A stretch of DNA of 64,000 nucleotides, from contig VWZX01002867.1 in assembly GCA_013399015.1 (NCBI GenBank), positions 1,225,368-1,289,367 on the forward strand. Reading direction: 5' to 3'. The stretch is from Galbula dea (lineage: Eukaryota; Chordata; Aves; Piciformes; Galbulidae). The notes beneath the pieces were generated by a model. The model ran no database searches, was not told the origin of the DNA, and worked only from the letters and a program-made list of their open reading frames with translations. Numbering within the stretch: position 1 is the stretch's first letter; each line of letters starts with the position of its first letter. Shown here piece after piece: positions 1 to 11,286 of the stretch. The translations under genes were made by a program, and so were the position numbers.

Positions 1-1936
1 AAACATTTCTCAGCTGTCCACTTTGACTTTAATTGCTCAGTGATATCTTTGCTTCCCAGGAAGGTGCATGGAGAGAGATGTTTTATGTAACTTCCCTGCC
101 TAAGTTGCATAAAAATCAGTTCTGCCAAGAAAGGGAGTGCATTTTGCATGCAGGGGAAGACTTAGATCAGTTGATAGTGGGTTTTATTTCACTCATTGGA
201 CCTGTTATCACATTGCAGCCTTATGAGTGGTTGAAACTTCTTATTTCTCCTCTTGGTGGTAAGAGGAGAAGAGTACATTCTATTCTGTTTTATTTTTAGG
301 TATAAAATCAGAACATTTAAATCCTAGCCCAACTGGATTATAAACTTGAACAAAGCAGGTCCCATTTCTACATTGTGTTTGTACAACATCTAGATAACCA
401 CAGATAACTATGAGCAGTAAGTTAATGCAGATGATGACAAAAGAGGCTTCTCCTGGGTCAGACATGATTTACCTTCTGCCCACTTCCAAACAGATCAAAG
501 CTTTGCCAAAAGCTCTATTTCAAAGAAAACTGGGATATCCTATTTAAATATCCTATTTAAATCTTCAAGAGAAAGCTGTGGTGGAGGGAGGTAAATTAAG
601 GTCAACTTAAAAAAGGAAGCAGCTCTCTGGATACTGAACCTGTCTTCCTAGCAAGAGACTGCAGTTAGAGTTGCATTCTGCTGCCCTGAAAGAATCCTAC
701 AAGATGCTATGAAGTCTTCCCAAGCAATGCTTCATCCCAGAGTCTGTCTGTGGATGTCTCTTTATTAAGAGACATTAAACCTGTGCTGTCAGAAGAACAG
801 TATCTGTTTTCTAGATGCAGGAGGGCTTTCATCTGGCTTTGGCTTTGAAGTTCAGCACCAGGTTTTCAACTGTGTGCTACCATTCATTCAACCTACCCTA
901 TCAGTACCTCAAGCTACTGCTTCATGACCAGCTCTACAGAGCTGCTCCTTCCAGTGGGACACCTCCACCTTTAGCAATACCCTAGAAACTATTTATTCCC
1001 AGGAAAAATGGGTCCAGTACCTTCAGCTGGTCTGTTCTTAGGGTGATGCCAGCTAGCCAAAATGATGATGGGGACTGGAATCAGGTGAATCAGGTCTGTG
1101 AAGCAGCCAGTTCTAATCCCAGTGGGATTTATATACTGATTGAGCAGGCTAGGAGAAGGCCACTTGCAGAAAACCAGGAGTTTGACTGCTGGTCTTGGTG
1201 GCCACAGCTCAATACAGAATTTCTCTAGCAGCATTACAGCCTTTGCTTGACAACTTGGTGCCCTCAAACACCTTGCCATTTTTTTTTCCTCTGACTAATT
1301 CTCCCTAGATTAATGTCAGGCCAAGTCTTGCAAGATAATTTAGGCTTCATAGTGCCCATCCACCAGCAAACACTCAGCAGATCTCCTTTCTGCAGCAGCT
1401 TGCTTTCCATAGCCCAACCCCACGCACGTGGGAGCGTGTGCATGGGACAGGGGTGTGCAGCCCTTGGGTGAGGTGGTCCAACAGCTGAAGTCATGCTTGC
1501 AGGATCCTAAATAGGAGAGCCCAAGCCTGTTTAAAGAGTTTCCAAGTCAAACACTCAAGCACATTTTGTAGCCTTTGAAATACAGCTGGCTGAAAACTCC
1601 TGACAGGGTGATCTATGAGGCTGTGGACTAGTTTTCCCCAGGGAAGTGTTGGAAGGGCTATCATTTGAGTCAGTTAGTGCTGAGGGGGATATACTAGAGG
1701 GAACAATCCCTCATTAGCTGGACTAATGGATCTTTCTGCTTCAAATTCTAGTGCTCCTACCAAAAAAATAAAGGAAAGAATTAAATCTATTGACATCTTG
1801 TTCTTCCATCTGCTCAAATTGGCAGGAATGTGGAGCCCTTGGTTACATAGTTTAGCTTTTGTTTATAAGGCATGTGAATTTATCAAAGGGGGGGGGGTTT
1901 CATGTGTCAGGCAAAGTGTGTAGTGTCAAGAGCAAT
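1..1936. other. Unique intergenic sequence, no gene seen
   Basis: This stretch has mixed composition and few CpGs. It contains a short G homopolymer near 1890-1898 and a local duplication of the phrase 'atatcctatttaaat' around 535-560. All open frames are under 100 codons, overlap one another on both strands and show no recognisable domain. I see no CR1 fragment, RNA gene or obvious regulatory site. Confidence 0.5.
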
Positions 1937-2650
1937 CTAAAGAAAACAGTCATGGGGATAAATGAAATGCACATATGTTATTTTCAGGGAGACATGTAGA
2001 TCCTTCTTGAGAAGCTCTAGCTTTGAGCAAGCTTCAGGAAATTGAAGACAAGGCAGCAGCTGAGTCCTATTGAACAAGGAGTTCACCAACCACTGGTGGC
2101 TAGCAGCTCTCTGGCTTTGGCTGGTGAGCTTCCAGTACATCTCCAATTCCCTTTGGACTTGCTTCTGGGACAACACAACTGTGTTGCCTTCAGAGCTAGC
2201 ATGATGTGTCCTTTGGGTCATGTGTTGCTTCAGTTTGGTCATTGTCATGCTCTGGATGTGAAAGTAACCCAGATTTGGTCCTCTGGCACTGGTGAGAACT
2301 GAGAACATCAGCATGGTGACTTTAAGGATCTGCTTTTTGGAGGACAGCTGCTTTCTTACCTCATGATATTCCTGTGTAACCTTGGGGATGACTCTTAGAT
2401 CTTTGAGATCACTTATGAGGTGCAACATAACTCTAATGGGCAATTCACTCTCTACTGCCCTAGCAGGCTGGTTCACTGCTGGCTTTGTAGTGAATGGAGA
2501 TGTACTAAGGGAGAACACAGGAGCTGCCTCCTATTAAGACCTAACATGAGTGCTGATGGGTTTTCTCTTATAGACTGTGTAAGTCAGCCAAGATCTGGTG
2601 ACTTCAAAGAGAACAGACTCATCCATTGTTTCCTTGCCTGAAGCTGCCAT
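1937..2650 (-). pseudogene. Possible processed pseudogene of an unrecognised ~238-residue protein
   Basis: On the minus strand a single frame runs from an ATG at 2650 to a stop at 1937, interrupted only by two adjacent stops (TAA at 2534-2536, TAG at 2531-2533) after 38 codons. The ATG has a favourable context, with G at -3 and G at +4. The conceptual product begins MAASGKETMDESVLFEV. After the stops it is polar and rich in Lys, Gln, Leu and Ser, including a stretch 'VTQEYHEVRKQLSSKKQ' that suggests an alpha-helical, perhaps coiled-coil, protein. I do not recognise the family. An intronless frame with in-frame stops would fit a retrocopy, but no poly(A) tail or target-site duplication is visible. 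A run of about 197 open codons can arise by chance in 64 kb, so a chance frame remains a serious alternative. Confidence 0.3.
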
Positions 2651-3680
2651 TGCTGCATCAGTGGCAGCCTGGGAAGGGGAGAGGAAAGTAGCACTGACAT
2701 AACTCTAGAGTTTGGAGTAGATTTGGTTAAGGGCTATATTTTTTTTTTTTGGAAGGGGGTGGGTGAAAACAACCATGGCTTCCCAAAGTTTTGAGTATTT
2801 TCCAGCAATGATGATTTTCCCTTCTGTGCTCTTTTTTTCTAACATGATGTTTTCCAAGTGGACAATCCCAAAGGTGTCCCAGTTTAAGGGAGGGGGGGAA
2901 GAAAAGAGTCATTGAGATCTTTTAAAGGCAAGGGGAATTTTCTGCCAAACAGCATCTTTTCCATATTTATAAGCCCCTGTCATCCCCTCTCCCTCTGCCT
3001 CCTCCTGCTTAAAAGGAAACTCCATTACAAAGGCAGGAAAGAACATCAAACAAACCTCCCTTGGCAGCCATGTCTAGATGTGAAATTACTGTCAGAGTAC
3101 AAAGGAAGCCTCAAGATTTAGAAGGTACCATGTGACAAGAGAATGCTGACCTTCTCAATGGCTTTACCTTGTGTTGGTCAGAACTGGGAAGGGGTGGTTG
3201 GTAATGGTTTTTTTCTTTGCTTGGTTTTAGAAGAAGAAGAAGAAAAATCTTGCCAATTATAGAGAGGCAAAGGCACAAATCACTGCCAACCCCTCAGGGC
3301 TGGGGGTGGTTTGGCTTGTTGTGAGGCACAGAGCTCTGAATGTGGTAGTGGTGGCTTTGGGTTTGTGTGTGTAGGCATGAGGTCACCCTGAGCTTCATCC
3401 TTTGGGGAGGTGGGGATGGGTTTGGGCCACCACAGGAGCAGCTGTTGTGTACTTGCCACACCAAGCTTTGGAGCCATTTCTGAGCTGCTGGGAGCTGGCT
3501 CTGAGTGCTCTTAGCTCATCTTGGTCATGAGGGGCAATGGGTTTAGGTGAAGCACCAGTGTGTGCTTCCCATGGAGCCTTTGCAAGGGTCTTAAACAAAT
3601 GTTTTGTTTCACTTTTGAGGTAAACTAAGAGCTTGTAGTTATTCCTGCTCTGAATGGAAAACATTTCATGGATTAATGTG
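2651..3680. other. Unique intergenic sequence, no gene seen
   Basis: This is single-copy-looking sequence with a T homopolymer near 2739-2750, a G-rich run at 2890-2899 and a GAA-rich run at 3230-3244. Small frames are present on both strands, but none has a recognisable product. The stretch ends where the first CR1 fragment begins. Confidence 0.5.
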
Positions 3681-4180
3681 TAGAATCATAGAAGGTTTGG
3701 GGTTGGAAGGGATCTTTAAAGGTCACCAAATCCAATCCCCCTGCACTGAGCAAGGACATCTCCAACTAGAGCAGGTTGCTCACAGCCCCAAACAACCTGA
3801 CCTGCAATGGTTCCAGGGATGGGACATCTCCCACCTCTCTGGGCAACCTGGGCCAGGCTCTCACCACCCTCAGGGTAAAAAATTTCTCCAGTCTAGTCTA
3901 AATCTCTTCTGTTTTAGTTTCAAACCATCACCACTTGTCCAATCACAACAGGGCCTGTTCAGATGTCTGTCCCCATCTTTCTTATAGACACTCTTTAAGG
4001 ACTGAAAGGTTGCAAGGTTTCCCTGGAGTCTTTTCTTCTCCAGGCTGAGCACCCTCAACTCTCCCAGCAGAGAGGTTCCAGCCCCTAGATCACTTCTGTG
4101 GTCTCCTCTGGACCCACTCCACCAGGCCCATGTCTCTACTGTGCTGAGGACTCCAGAGCTGGTCACTACAGCAAGTAGGG
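3681..4180 (-). mobile_element. CR1 LINE, 5'-truncated 3' end (type A)
   Basis: The element reads on the minus strand. Its 3' terminus at 3681 carries the 'aatcatagaaggtttggg' boundary followed by the 'ggttggaagggatctttaaaggtcac' block in two parts. Further in are the 'ccacctctctgggcaacctgggccagg' region and the 'cttctccaggctgagca' region. About 500 bp survive, all from the terminal part of CR1. No reverse-transcriptase coding sequence remains, so it is a dead 5'-truncated insertion, as most CR1 copies are. Open frames through it are not genes. Confidence 0.93.
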
Positions 4181-5974
4181 TCCTGTATCTTGAAATAGCT
4201 CCATGCCTCATCTCTCTCTCTCAGGGATTGCCTTTATTATCTCTATTCTTATTCATCTCTGGCAGCCCTACCTTTTATATCAAAGCACCACCCATTTTCC
4301 ACCTTCTCCAATTGCCCCTGCTGCAAGAGTGGGGCAGAGAAGCTACATAGGCTGCTGCTAACTCAACCCTGATCCCCTTCATGGACACATGGGACAGGAG
4401 AGATGGCAACCTCCTGATCTCAGCAGGGTCCTGCTCATAAGTTCAGGTACTCAGGGATTGTAACTAACTTTTAAAAAGGCCAGATCACTAAGCTGGATGT
4501 CTCATCCTGTTGAAGGGAGCCTCTGCCCTGCTGCTCCTCTACCCTGCAGTCCCAAATGAGAGCTAAGCTAAGGCCACTTCCCAGTCCCAGCCCTAAACTT
4601 GTTTTCCACTTACCTATTTATAAAATATTTTCTTTTTTATCTGGTTCTTGCCCTGTTTCTTACCATAGTCCATCCCCTCATGGTCCCATGTGCTAGAACA
4701 TCTGTAGAAGAAGCTGGTTCACACTTTGTGGAGCTTTACATCCAAGAGAACACTTTTAATCCCTCTTGGTCTTGAGAGTTACTCCTCCTCTGTAATTAAA
4801 ATGTGAAGTTAACTTTTCAAAGAGTGGAAGCTTTCTTTTTTTGGCTGCTGCTAAAGTGTTTGCACTACAAGGTCTTTCCTCCTTTATTTTAGGGGACAGA
4901 GGAATTGTTTGCCTGGGTTGGGTTTTCTTTTTTTTGTTGTTGCAAGACAGAGTTGACCACAAGCTCCAAGTGACATTTGTTGACCTCAGGCCAGACATTC
5001 AGAAGCACTGCACTAGCTGTACCTTGTATGGCTGGGAAGAATAATGCCTCTTCCTCCTCCTTTTGAGAACAATCCAATTGAGCCTTTTTCATTTTCCCTG
5101 GGAGGAACAGAACCCTTTGGAAAAGTCTGTCCTTGGAGGCATGGCTGCAAACCTGGTTTACAGGCAACTTTCCAATCTCCTCAGAAGCCTTCTTGAATGA
5201 GGTGCAAAAAGTGGCTGAAAGCAGGAAGGGGGAAGGGAGAAAAACCTCTTCTGTGCATGCACACACACACACATGAGATGGAGACACTGGTTAGCAACAT
5301 AAACAAAAGGTGGGTGGTAACCCCCAAGCTTTTTTTTTGACAGCCAGTGGTGGCAGTGATGAATTTGTGAAGTTATCTAATTTTCCACTGTTTTAATTAG
5401 AGGCCTGGGCTATGAGAGCTAACAGCTGGGTTCTTTGTACTGCTTTCTGTTGCCTGACAGAGAAAAATTTCTACTGTATCTTCAGCCAAGCTTTCAGTCT
5501 GACCTGAGCAAATGAAACTTCTGGGACTCATAAACTGTGGTTTCTGGGCAGATTGCTTTTTGAACTGCTCCTTAGCTATCCTAACATGCAAAGAACACAA
5601 AGGCTTACCAAGTGAACTCCCTTTGTACTTTAAAGCTAATGGTGATGCTCATTAAAGAGGTAGGAGGGGGAGGGAAGACCTCTCCCTGGTATATTAGAGG
5701 ACTTATCAAGTGTAAAGTTTCTTCTGATGGGCCACAGAGGAGCTGAGGCCAGTTGGGAAGTTAAGATGCTGGAGCCCTTGAAAGACAATGGCTTTTGTTG
5801 CAAAGCAGGACCAGTTGAGCAACTGAATTTATTACTCAGCTCCTGCCAAGGGACATTTTTCTAAAGCTTTACATTAAACTGAATCTGCATCACAGTTCAT
5901 CACCCCTCTGCTTCTCCAGGCATGCACTGTAACCACTTGCTTTTCACTATAATCCAGAAGGAAAAAATGTCAGA
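4181..5974. other. Unique intergenic sequence with a short (CA)n run
   Basis: No gene is recognised. The stretch includes T-rich runs near 4925-4940 and 5328-5338 and a (CA)n microsatellite near 5261-5275. The minus-strand 132-codon frame at 4889-5287 translates through that CA repeat and has no recognisable domain, so I treat it as chance. Confidence 0.5.
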
Positions 5975-6108
5975 GGAATTTTCAGACCTGAATTCAGCTA
6001 AGTCTTCAAGTCTTTGCTTAAATCCCATTGGAGTCAAAGGAATTAAGCAAGGCTTTGACTTTAAAACACATACTTAATTGCTTTGCTGAATCAGAGCCCA
6101 TATTCTGA
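5975..6108. repeat. Degraded palindromic ancient repeat (MITE-like)
   Basis: The segment has a palindromic layout. A left arm with 'cagacctgaattcagc' and 'tttgcttaaatcccattgg' is mirrored by a right arm with 'ggaattaagcaagg' and 'tgctttgctgaatcagagcc'. From memory this matches an abundant non-autonomous repeat of turtles, crocodilians and birds that has 'ctgattcagcaaag...cttaag' arms around a 'cccattg..caatggg' centre. The family name is not certain. The copy is diverged and clearly old. It is the only ancient repeat I can support in the window. Confidence 0.5.
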
Positions 6109-9100
6109 TTTCCTTCCTCAGGAGCACTTCATAGTCAGCAATGTGTTTTCACCCTCTGAAAAGCCATTTCTCCCTTTCTTCCCCCACCTGCTCAGCCATG
6201 GCAAACTTCCTTGGAGCTGTTGTTTTTTTTTGCTGTAGGAGTCAAAGGGACTTGGTGATGACAAGGGCACTCAAGCCACTGCAATTTCAATAAACCAGCA
6301 AGTCATTTGATTTGCAAAGAACCTAGTTGAAAATAGCTTTTCTGTAAAGGCAGTGGAGTAATGACCTATCACTCAAGCAGTTGTGAAAGAAGAGCCTTTT
6401 GCAGCCTGTAGGTGAAGAATGGTGCTTTTAATAGCCACCATTTCAGTCCTGGCTTGGACAAACATTTAAGGCATGTCTAAATACTGCAGCAGATGGATTG
6501 TGCAGCACAGGCAGGGGTTTCAGACCTTACATCAACCACACCATGGACAGGACCCTCATCTTCTACAGCCTTCTTCCAGCCTCTCTCTGTGCACTGCATC
6601 CTCACCAACTCCAGGAGAAAGAGTGAGTGGTTGGCTCTTGCTCTAGTCTGTGGCTGGAGAGCAGGAAAACACTCAACCACATAGACTTGGGAAATGGGAG
6701 ACATTTTCCTCCTCCTCCAGATGGAGGAGTGTCTGATCCTCATCCAGCCATGCTCCTTCACCCTTGAGACAGCAGCTTGGCCTTGCTTGTGCTGCTGAGA
6801 GATCTTGACCCAGCACTATTGTTGTCTTCTTCAGGATGCCATTCTTTGGAAGTCTCTCAAAGGTACTGCAGGACCTTGCTTGGAGAGCAGCAGCTGTGTA
6901 AATGTGTATTGAACCTGCTTGAACACTGGAGTTTTGGGGCAGAAATCACACCAGCTGTAATGGTGTTTCTGCTTTGCTGGAGGCACAAAAGATAAGTCTG
7001 GAGATAGTGCTCAAAAGTGACAGTGAACTTGGTCAAAGGCTGTGGTGGAGCATGGTTAGGGTCATAAATGTCCAGGTAAAACTCTTACAAGAGCACAACT
7101 GCCTCCAGGAAAAAGCTTGATAGAATGCAGGACTTCATGACAACATGATCTACTTCATTCTGGTGTCATCCCAGGGCTTTTCCCCATAAGTTTAGATCCT
7201 GTTGTGTCAGGAATTGATCACTACAGAAGCACACTCAGGGTCTGCTGATTCACCTTGTGTGCAATGTGAAGAGAGTGGAAAGGGGAGACCACAGAGCTCC
7301 TCTGTTGGGGGAATCTGTTCTCCTGATGTGCAAAGTGAGATGACTCCTACCATGCCCTGCCTCTGCTCCTTTCCCTTCCTATGCAATAGAGGATGGAGAA
7401 CAGCCTCTTGTGACCTTTCCTTGGAGAGTCCTGGGTAGATTCCTCTGGTGAAAAAGAGGAGGCATGGATTTCATCACTGCCCAGTCTAGAAAGCTCTGAC
7501 TCACAGCTCCATCTTCCATGAACAAGTGCTGGCTCTACTGGGCAAAAGTTTCTTTGGGTTTGTCCTGTGCAGTCCTCATGGTTTGGGCACAGATGTGCTT
7601 GTGTGAAGGTTTTTGGGTGGACAGGAGGGATTCTGCCTGTCCTGGCTCTAATGGGACAATGCTGAGAGCCTTTTAATGGAGACTATTCTGTCACCCACCC
7701 CATGTGGAAACATGAAGCAGTTTCCAAGTCCCAGGTGCTGAAAGTCCAGCTAGGATGGGATTGGAGCCAACTTCAGGTTGCATTCCAGTCTGTGATGAAA
7801 AGGAATTTTGAAACACTTGACTTTCCTGCAGAGCAGAAATTCCATTTCCCAATCAGCTCTAAATAATCATTTAAAGATGGCCTATAGATTGAGACTGTTT
7901 TAATGTGTCATCTTGGGTTTAATTGCTTCTAGTCCTGAATAAATGTTATCAGACCATCAGAGTCTCAGGATGAAGCAAGAGCTGGATTGGTGATTCAGAT
8001 GGGGTAGCCAGTTGCCAAAGAGGAAATGCTGGGACAGAGATGACTGTAGCTAGAGCAGAAGACAAGACAGTGAACTCTCTGTTTACAGTGGGCCACTGAA
8101 AGAATGGGATAATTGCAATTACCAGAGTGAAGCAGCATTTTAATGACTTGCAAAATACACATGGAAGCCTCTGAGATGGTGGAGAGGTGCCAAGTCACCC
8201 TGGCTGGGCAGTAGACCTATTATCTCCTTCAAAGAGCTGGCAGCATCACCCATGGCAGATGAGCTGAACATCAGGGCAAGATGTGCTCTGTTCAGTTCAT
8301 GAGTCACAGCACCAGGCATGTACAGACCACACCAGCAATCAGAGGAGGGACCCACAGCAACAGCAAAGAGAAAATGATCTGCTTTTCTTCATGGTAATCT
8401 CAGCTGGTGGCTCTGGAGAGAGGAGGACATGGAAGGTTTTGTGTAATAGCCCTCATGTAGCTGTAGGAGTTTGCTCTGGGGAGATGCTAACCTGGGGGTG
8501 CTTCCCATTTGCTCTGGTGGGTGCTGAATTCTTCTGCTCCTGATGTTGTTCTTTTTGCATGTTTGCCACCTTGTTCTCACCAGTTTTTCTGCTTTTTCAT
8601 TTCAAGCAGTGTTCTTTTACCAAAACACAGGTAGGATTCTTTCTTGGGACATCAGTGATCCTCCATTTCTCAAGTCCAGTCTCTGATACTTAACTCTGTG
8701 CCCTAAAGAACCTCTGTACTTGGAAACAGAGCTCCACTGAGCTGGACTTTGCTGAAATTCCTCCCTCTAGAAACTACTGATGCTGAATTTCTGAAGAGGT
8801 CAAAGGAATTAGGAGGCAGCACCCACTGGGTATGATGTTTTGGGCCCTTTCAAGATGCTTAGGTTGGACTATCTTTTCTCCAACACTTAGAGATCTACAG
8901 ATGATCAGCAACATGTTGAGAAATTAAGATGATTTTAAGGATGAGAGATTTCCATAGATGGGTCCTGGCCAAATTCAGCTCTGTACTGTGAGTAACTGAA
9001 CAGGAGCTGTGCTCCTAATGCTGAATTTATTAGTCTTCTCCTTTCAAGGTCTTCAGTAATTACCATCAAGTAACTTGGAGTTCATGGAGTTAAGAATGTT

Positions 9101-9669
9101 ACCCATTCTGCTATCTGGTGTGGGAGTTCTCATCTACACAACCTGAGAAATGCAGAGCAACCACAGATTTATGAGATCAAGCTTTTTAAGTATGCCCTTG
9201 TCCAAGAAAATAGTAGTTTCTAAATCACTCCCACTCTTTCTTACTGAGGTCTTGAATTGGCTGTCATGAAGTAGGCACTGATCCCATCATATTCATTGCC
9301 CTATTAGCAAAATACATGTTAGAGAGGACTGGAGGTTTGCCATGTCCCTTTCTAACTCCTCTTCTTCACTCATTGGGGTGGGGNCTGCCACCTGGATGCT
9401 GGCCAAGCCAGGAGGATGGCTTGATGCACCTTGGAGAGCATGAAAGCTCTCACTGAAATGTGTTAAGGACACTTCAAGTGGCTGAGTTCTGGTTCACTAT
9501 TTCATCTATCTAATCTCCCCCTCTTATTAATGACTTTCCCTTACATTGAAGCCCTAAAGGTGATTGTGATGTTGGCTGAGGGCTCCCAAGGAGCAGATCT
9601 GAACAGTTTTTCTGGGTTTAGTGCTGTGCAGTTTGCAGCAGTAAAGGAGACTTTACTAGGAAAAAAAAA

Positions 9670-9740
9670 GCACATTCACCTATTAGTCACCAGCCCAATT
9701 AGGAAAGTTCATGAAAACCTTTCCTAATTAGTCCTGTAGT
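9670..9740. promoter_or_regulatory. Inverted repeat with paired TAATTA-like sites; candidate regulatory element
   Basis: A perfect 11-bp inverted repeat, AATTAGGAAAG at 9697-9707 and CTTTCCTAATT at 9719-9729, is separated by 11 bases. Each arm contains a CAATTAG or CTAATTAG core of the kind bound by homeodomain proteins, and another ATTAG lies at 9682-9686. The sequence is unique in the window. A regulatory role is inference from motif content only; a chance hairpin in AT-rich DNA is the alternative. Confidence 0.25.
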
Positions 9741-10326
9741 GTCAGGGACCTACAAAAAACATTATATGAGGTGAAATTTGATTTCTTCTTTCATTTTCCA
9801 AATCAAAAGCCTGTCCCTTATTGCCAAAATCTGCTGAACAAGGTTCTTCCTCTGCACTTTCTTTCAAAACAAGGCTTTTAAACAGGCAGTCTGACAGAGA
9901 GGATGAGAGAAGATTAAAAACAACAACAAAAAAATCAATTTCCATGGAAAGCCCTGGTGCCTCTACTCCAGGTACAAATTATCTGTTCCAAAACTTCTTG
10001 GAAGTACTAGTTGGCCTCTAGCTGTGGGTGCCAAGGGGTCAGTTCTGTTGGCAGTGTTGGTTCTAGGGTGTTCATATTTAATAGAGCATTTCAATGCTGG
10101 AGGCCATTTGTGTTTGCTAGGGTGATTAAGCAACTGAGTGGGACACATGTTTAAAGTCAAGCATGACTCTTGGTGCTTTGTTCTGTTGGGTTTTGTGGGC
10201 TATGCTCATGGGTGATGGCTACAGCTACTCTCTGGCCTCCCCTGACTTGTATTATTAATCTGATCAGTTCTTACTGAGTCATTCCTTTGCTCTTCCTTCC
10301 TTGAGCTTTCTCCTTGGGGGGAAAAA

Positions 10327-10412
10327 TCTAACCCAACAAAACCAAAAAACCCAAAACAAACAAACAAAACACAAATTCCCCCAAAAACCTTAAAAAAACC
10401 CAACAAAACCCC
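10327..10412. repeat. A/C-rich low-complexity run
   Basis: This is an irregular run of caaaa, aaaac and aacaa units, almost free of G and T. On the minus strand it reads as a G/T-rich tract. It explains the Phe/Gly/Val-rich minus-strand frame crossing it, which is not a gene. Confidence 0.8.
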
Positions 10413-10928
10413 AGCTCTGGCTCATTGGCTTCAGCATCTAGGAGCTGTTGACTCCTGTGAAGGCTTAATGCTTCCTGGAAGGTTGAGTTTCTGTGTAACA
10501 AGAGTGGCTTGGATGAAATTGTACTAACAGGCAGAGAAATTAGGAATTATTTTGATGATGACAACCTCATGTCCAAATACTGGGTGCAGGGCAATGGTCT
10601 AAATGAATCTGTCACTGCAATCCTGCCTGCCTGTTCTCATGCTATGTTACCTCCCTCCTTTCCCTTCTGCTGGCCCTAGGACTTGGTTGAGGCAGCAGAC
10701 AGTGCTGTATGATTTTTGGGAGGACTTGGTTCTCTTCTGAAGCAGTTCATCATGGAATTGGGTGAGGACATAAGCTGGTCTTAAGGATGAGGGAATGGGA
10801 TGTGTCCTTACACTATCCTCTCCCTTCTAGGGGTCAGGTATTACTTAAACTAAGCAGTTACAGTGGGTCATGCAAGAAATCTTCCTGTTGCTGGGTGGTG
10901 CCTTTTGTTGAAGCATACCCAAGGGGAA

Positions 10929-11286
10929 ATGCTGCCTGGAGAAGAGAAGGCTCCAGGGAGACCTTCTTGCAGCCTATCAGTACTTAAAGGGGTCTATAAG
11001 AAAGATGGAGGCAGGCTTTGTAGCAGAATCTGTTGTGATAAGTCAAGGAGTGATGGTTTGAAACTAAGAAGGAGATTTAGACTACATGGAAGAATTTTTT
11101 TACCCTGAGGGTGGTGAGAGCCTGGCCCAGGTTGCCCAGAGAGGTGGGAAATATTCCATCCCTGGAACCATTCCAGGTTAGGTTGTTTGAGGGTTTGAGC
11201 AACCTGCTCTAGTTGATCCTGCTGACTGCAGGGAGGTGGGACTGGACCTTCAAAGGTCTCTTCCCACCCAAACAATTCTATGAATT
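10929..11286 (+). mobile_element. CR1 LINE 3' end (type A)
   Basis: The element is plus-oriented. In order it shows 'gcctggagaagagaaggctcc', 'gatggtttgaaactaagaagg', 'ggcccaggttgcccagagagg' and the 'ccattccaggttagg' block. It ends with 'cccacccaaacaattctatga'. It is 5'-truncated and non-coding. The opposing minus-strand 145-codon frame at 10994-11431 is an artefact of this repeat. Confidence 0.92.

Larger units (their letters stand above)
6109..10928. other. 4.8 kb gene-poor unique sequence
   Basis: No coding gene, CR1 or RNA gene is recognised. Notable contents are an ambiguous base (N) at 9384, an inverted repeat with homeodomain-like sites at 9670-9740 (listed separately), and an A/C-rich low-complexity run at 10327-10412 made of 'aaac/caaaa' units. 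All open frames are under 100 codons and occur in opposing pairs, as expected for chance frames. Confidence 0.5.

Noticed and set aside
4889..5287. 132-codon minus frame starting with Cys/Val/His-rich residues
   Set aside because: The N-terminal part is the translated (CA)n microsatellite and the remainder has no recognisable family.
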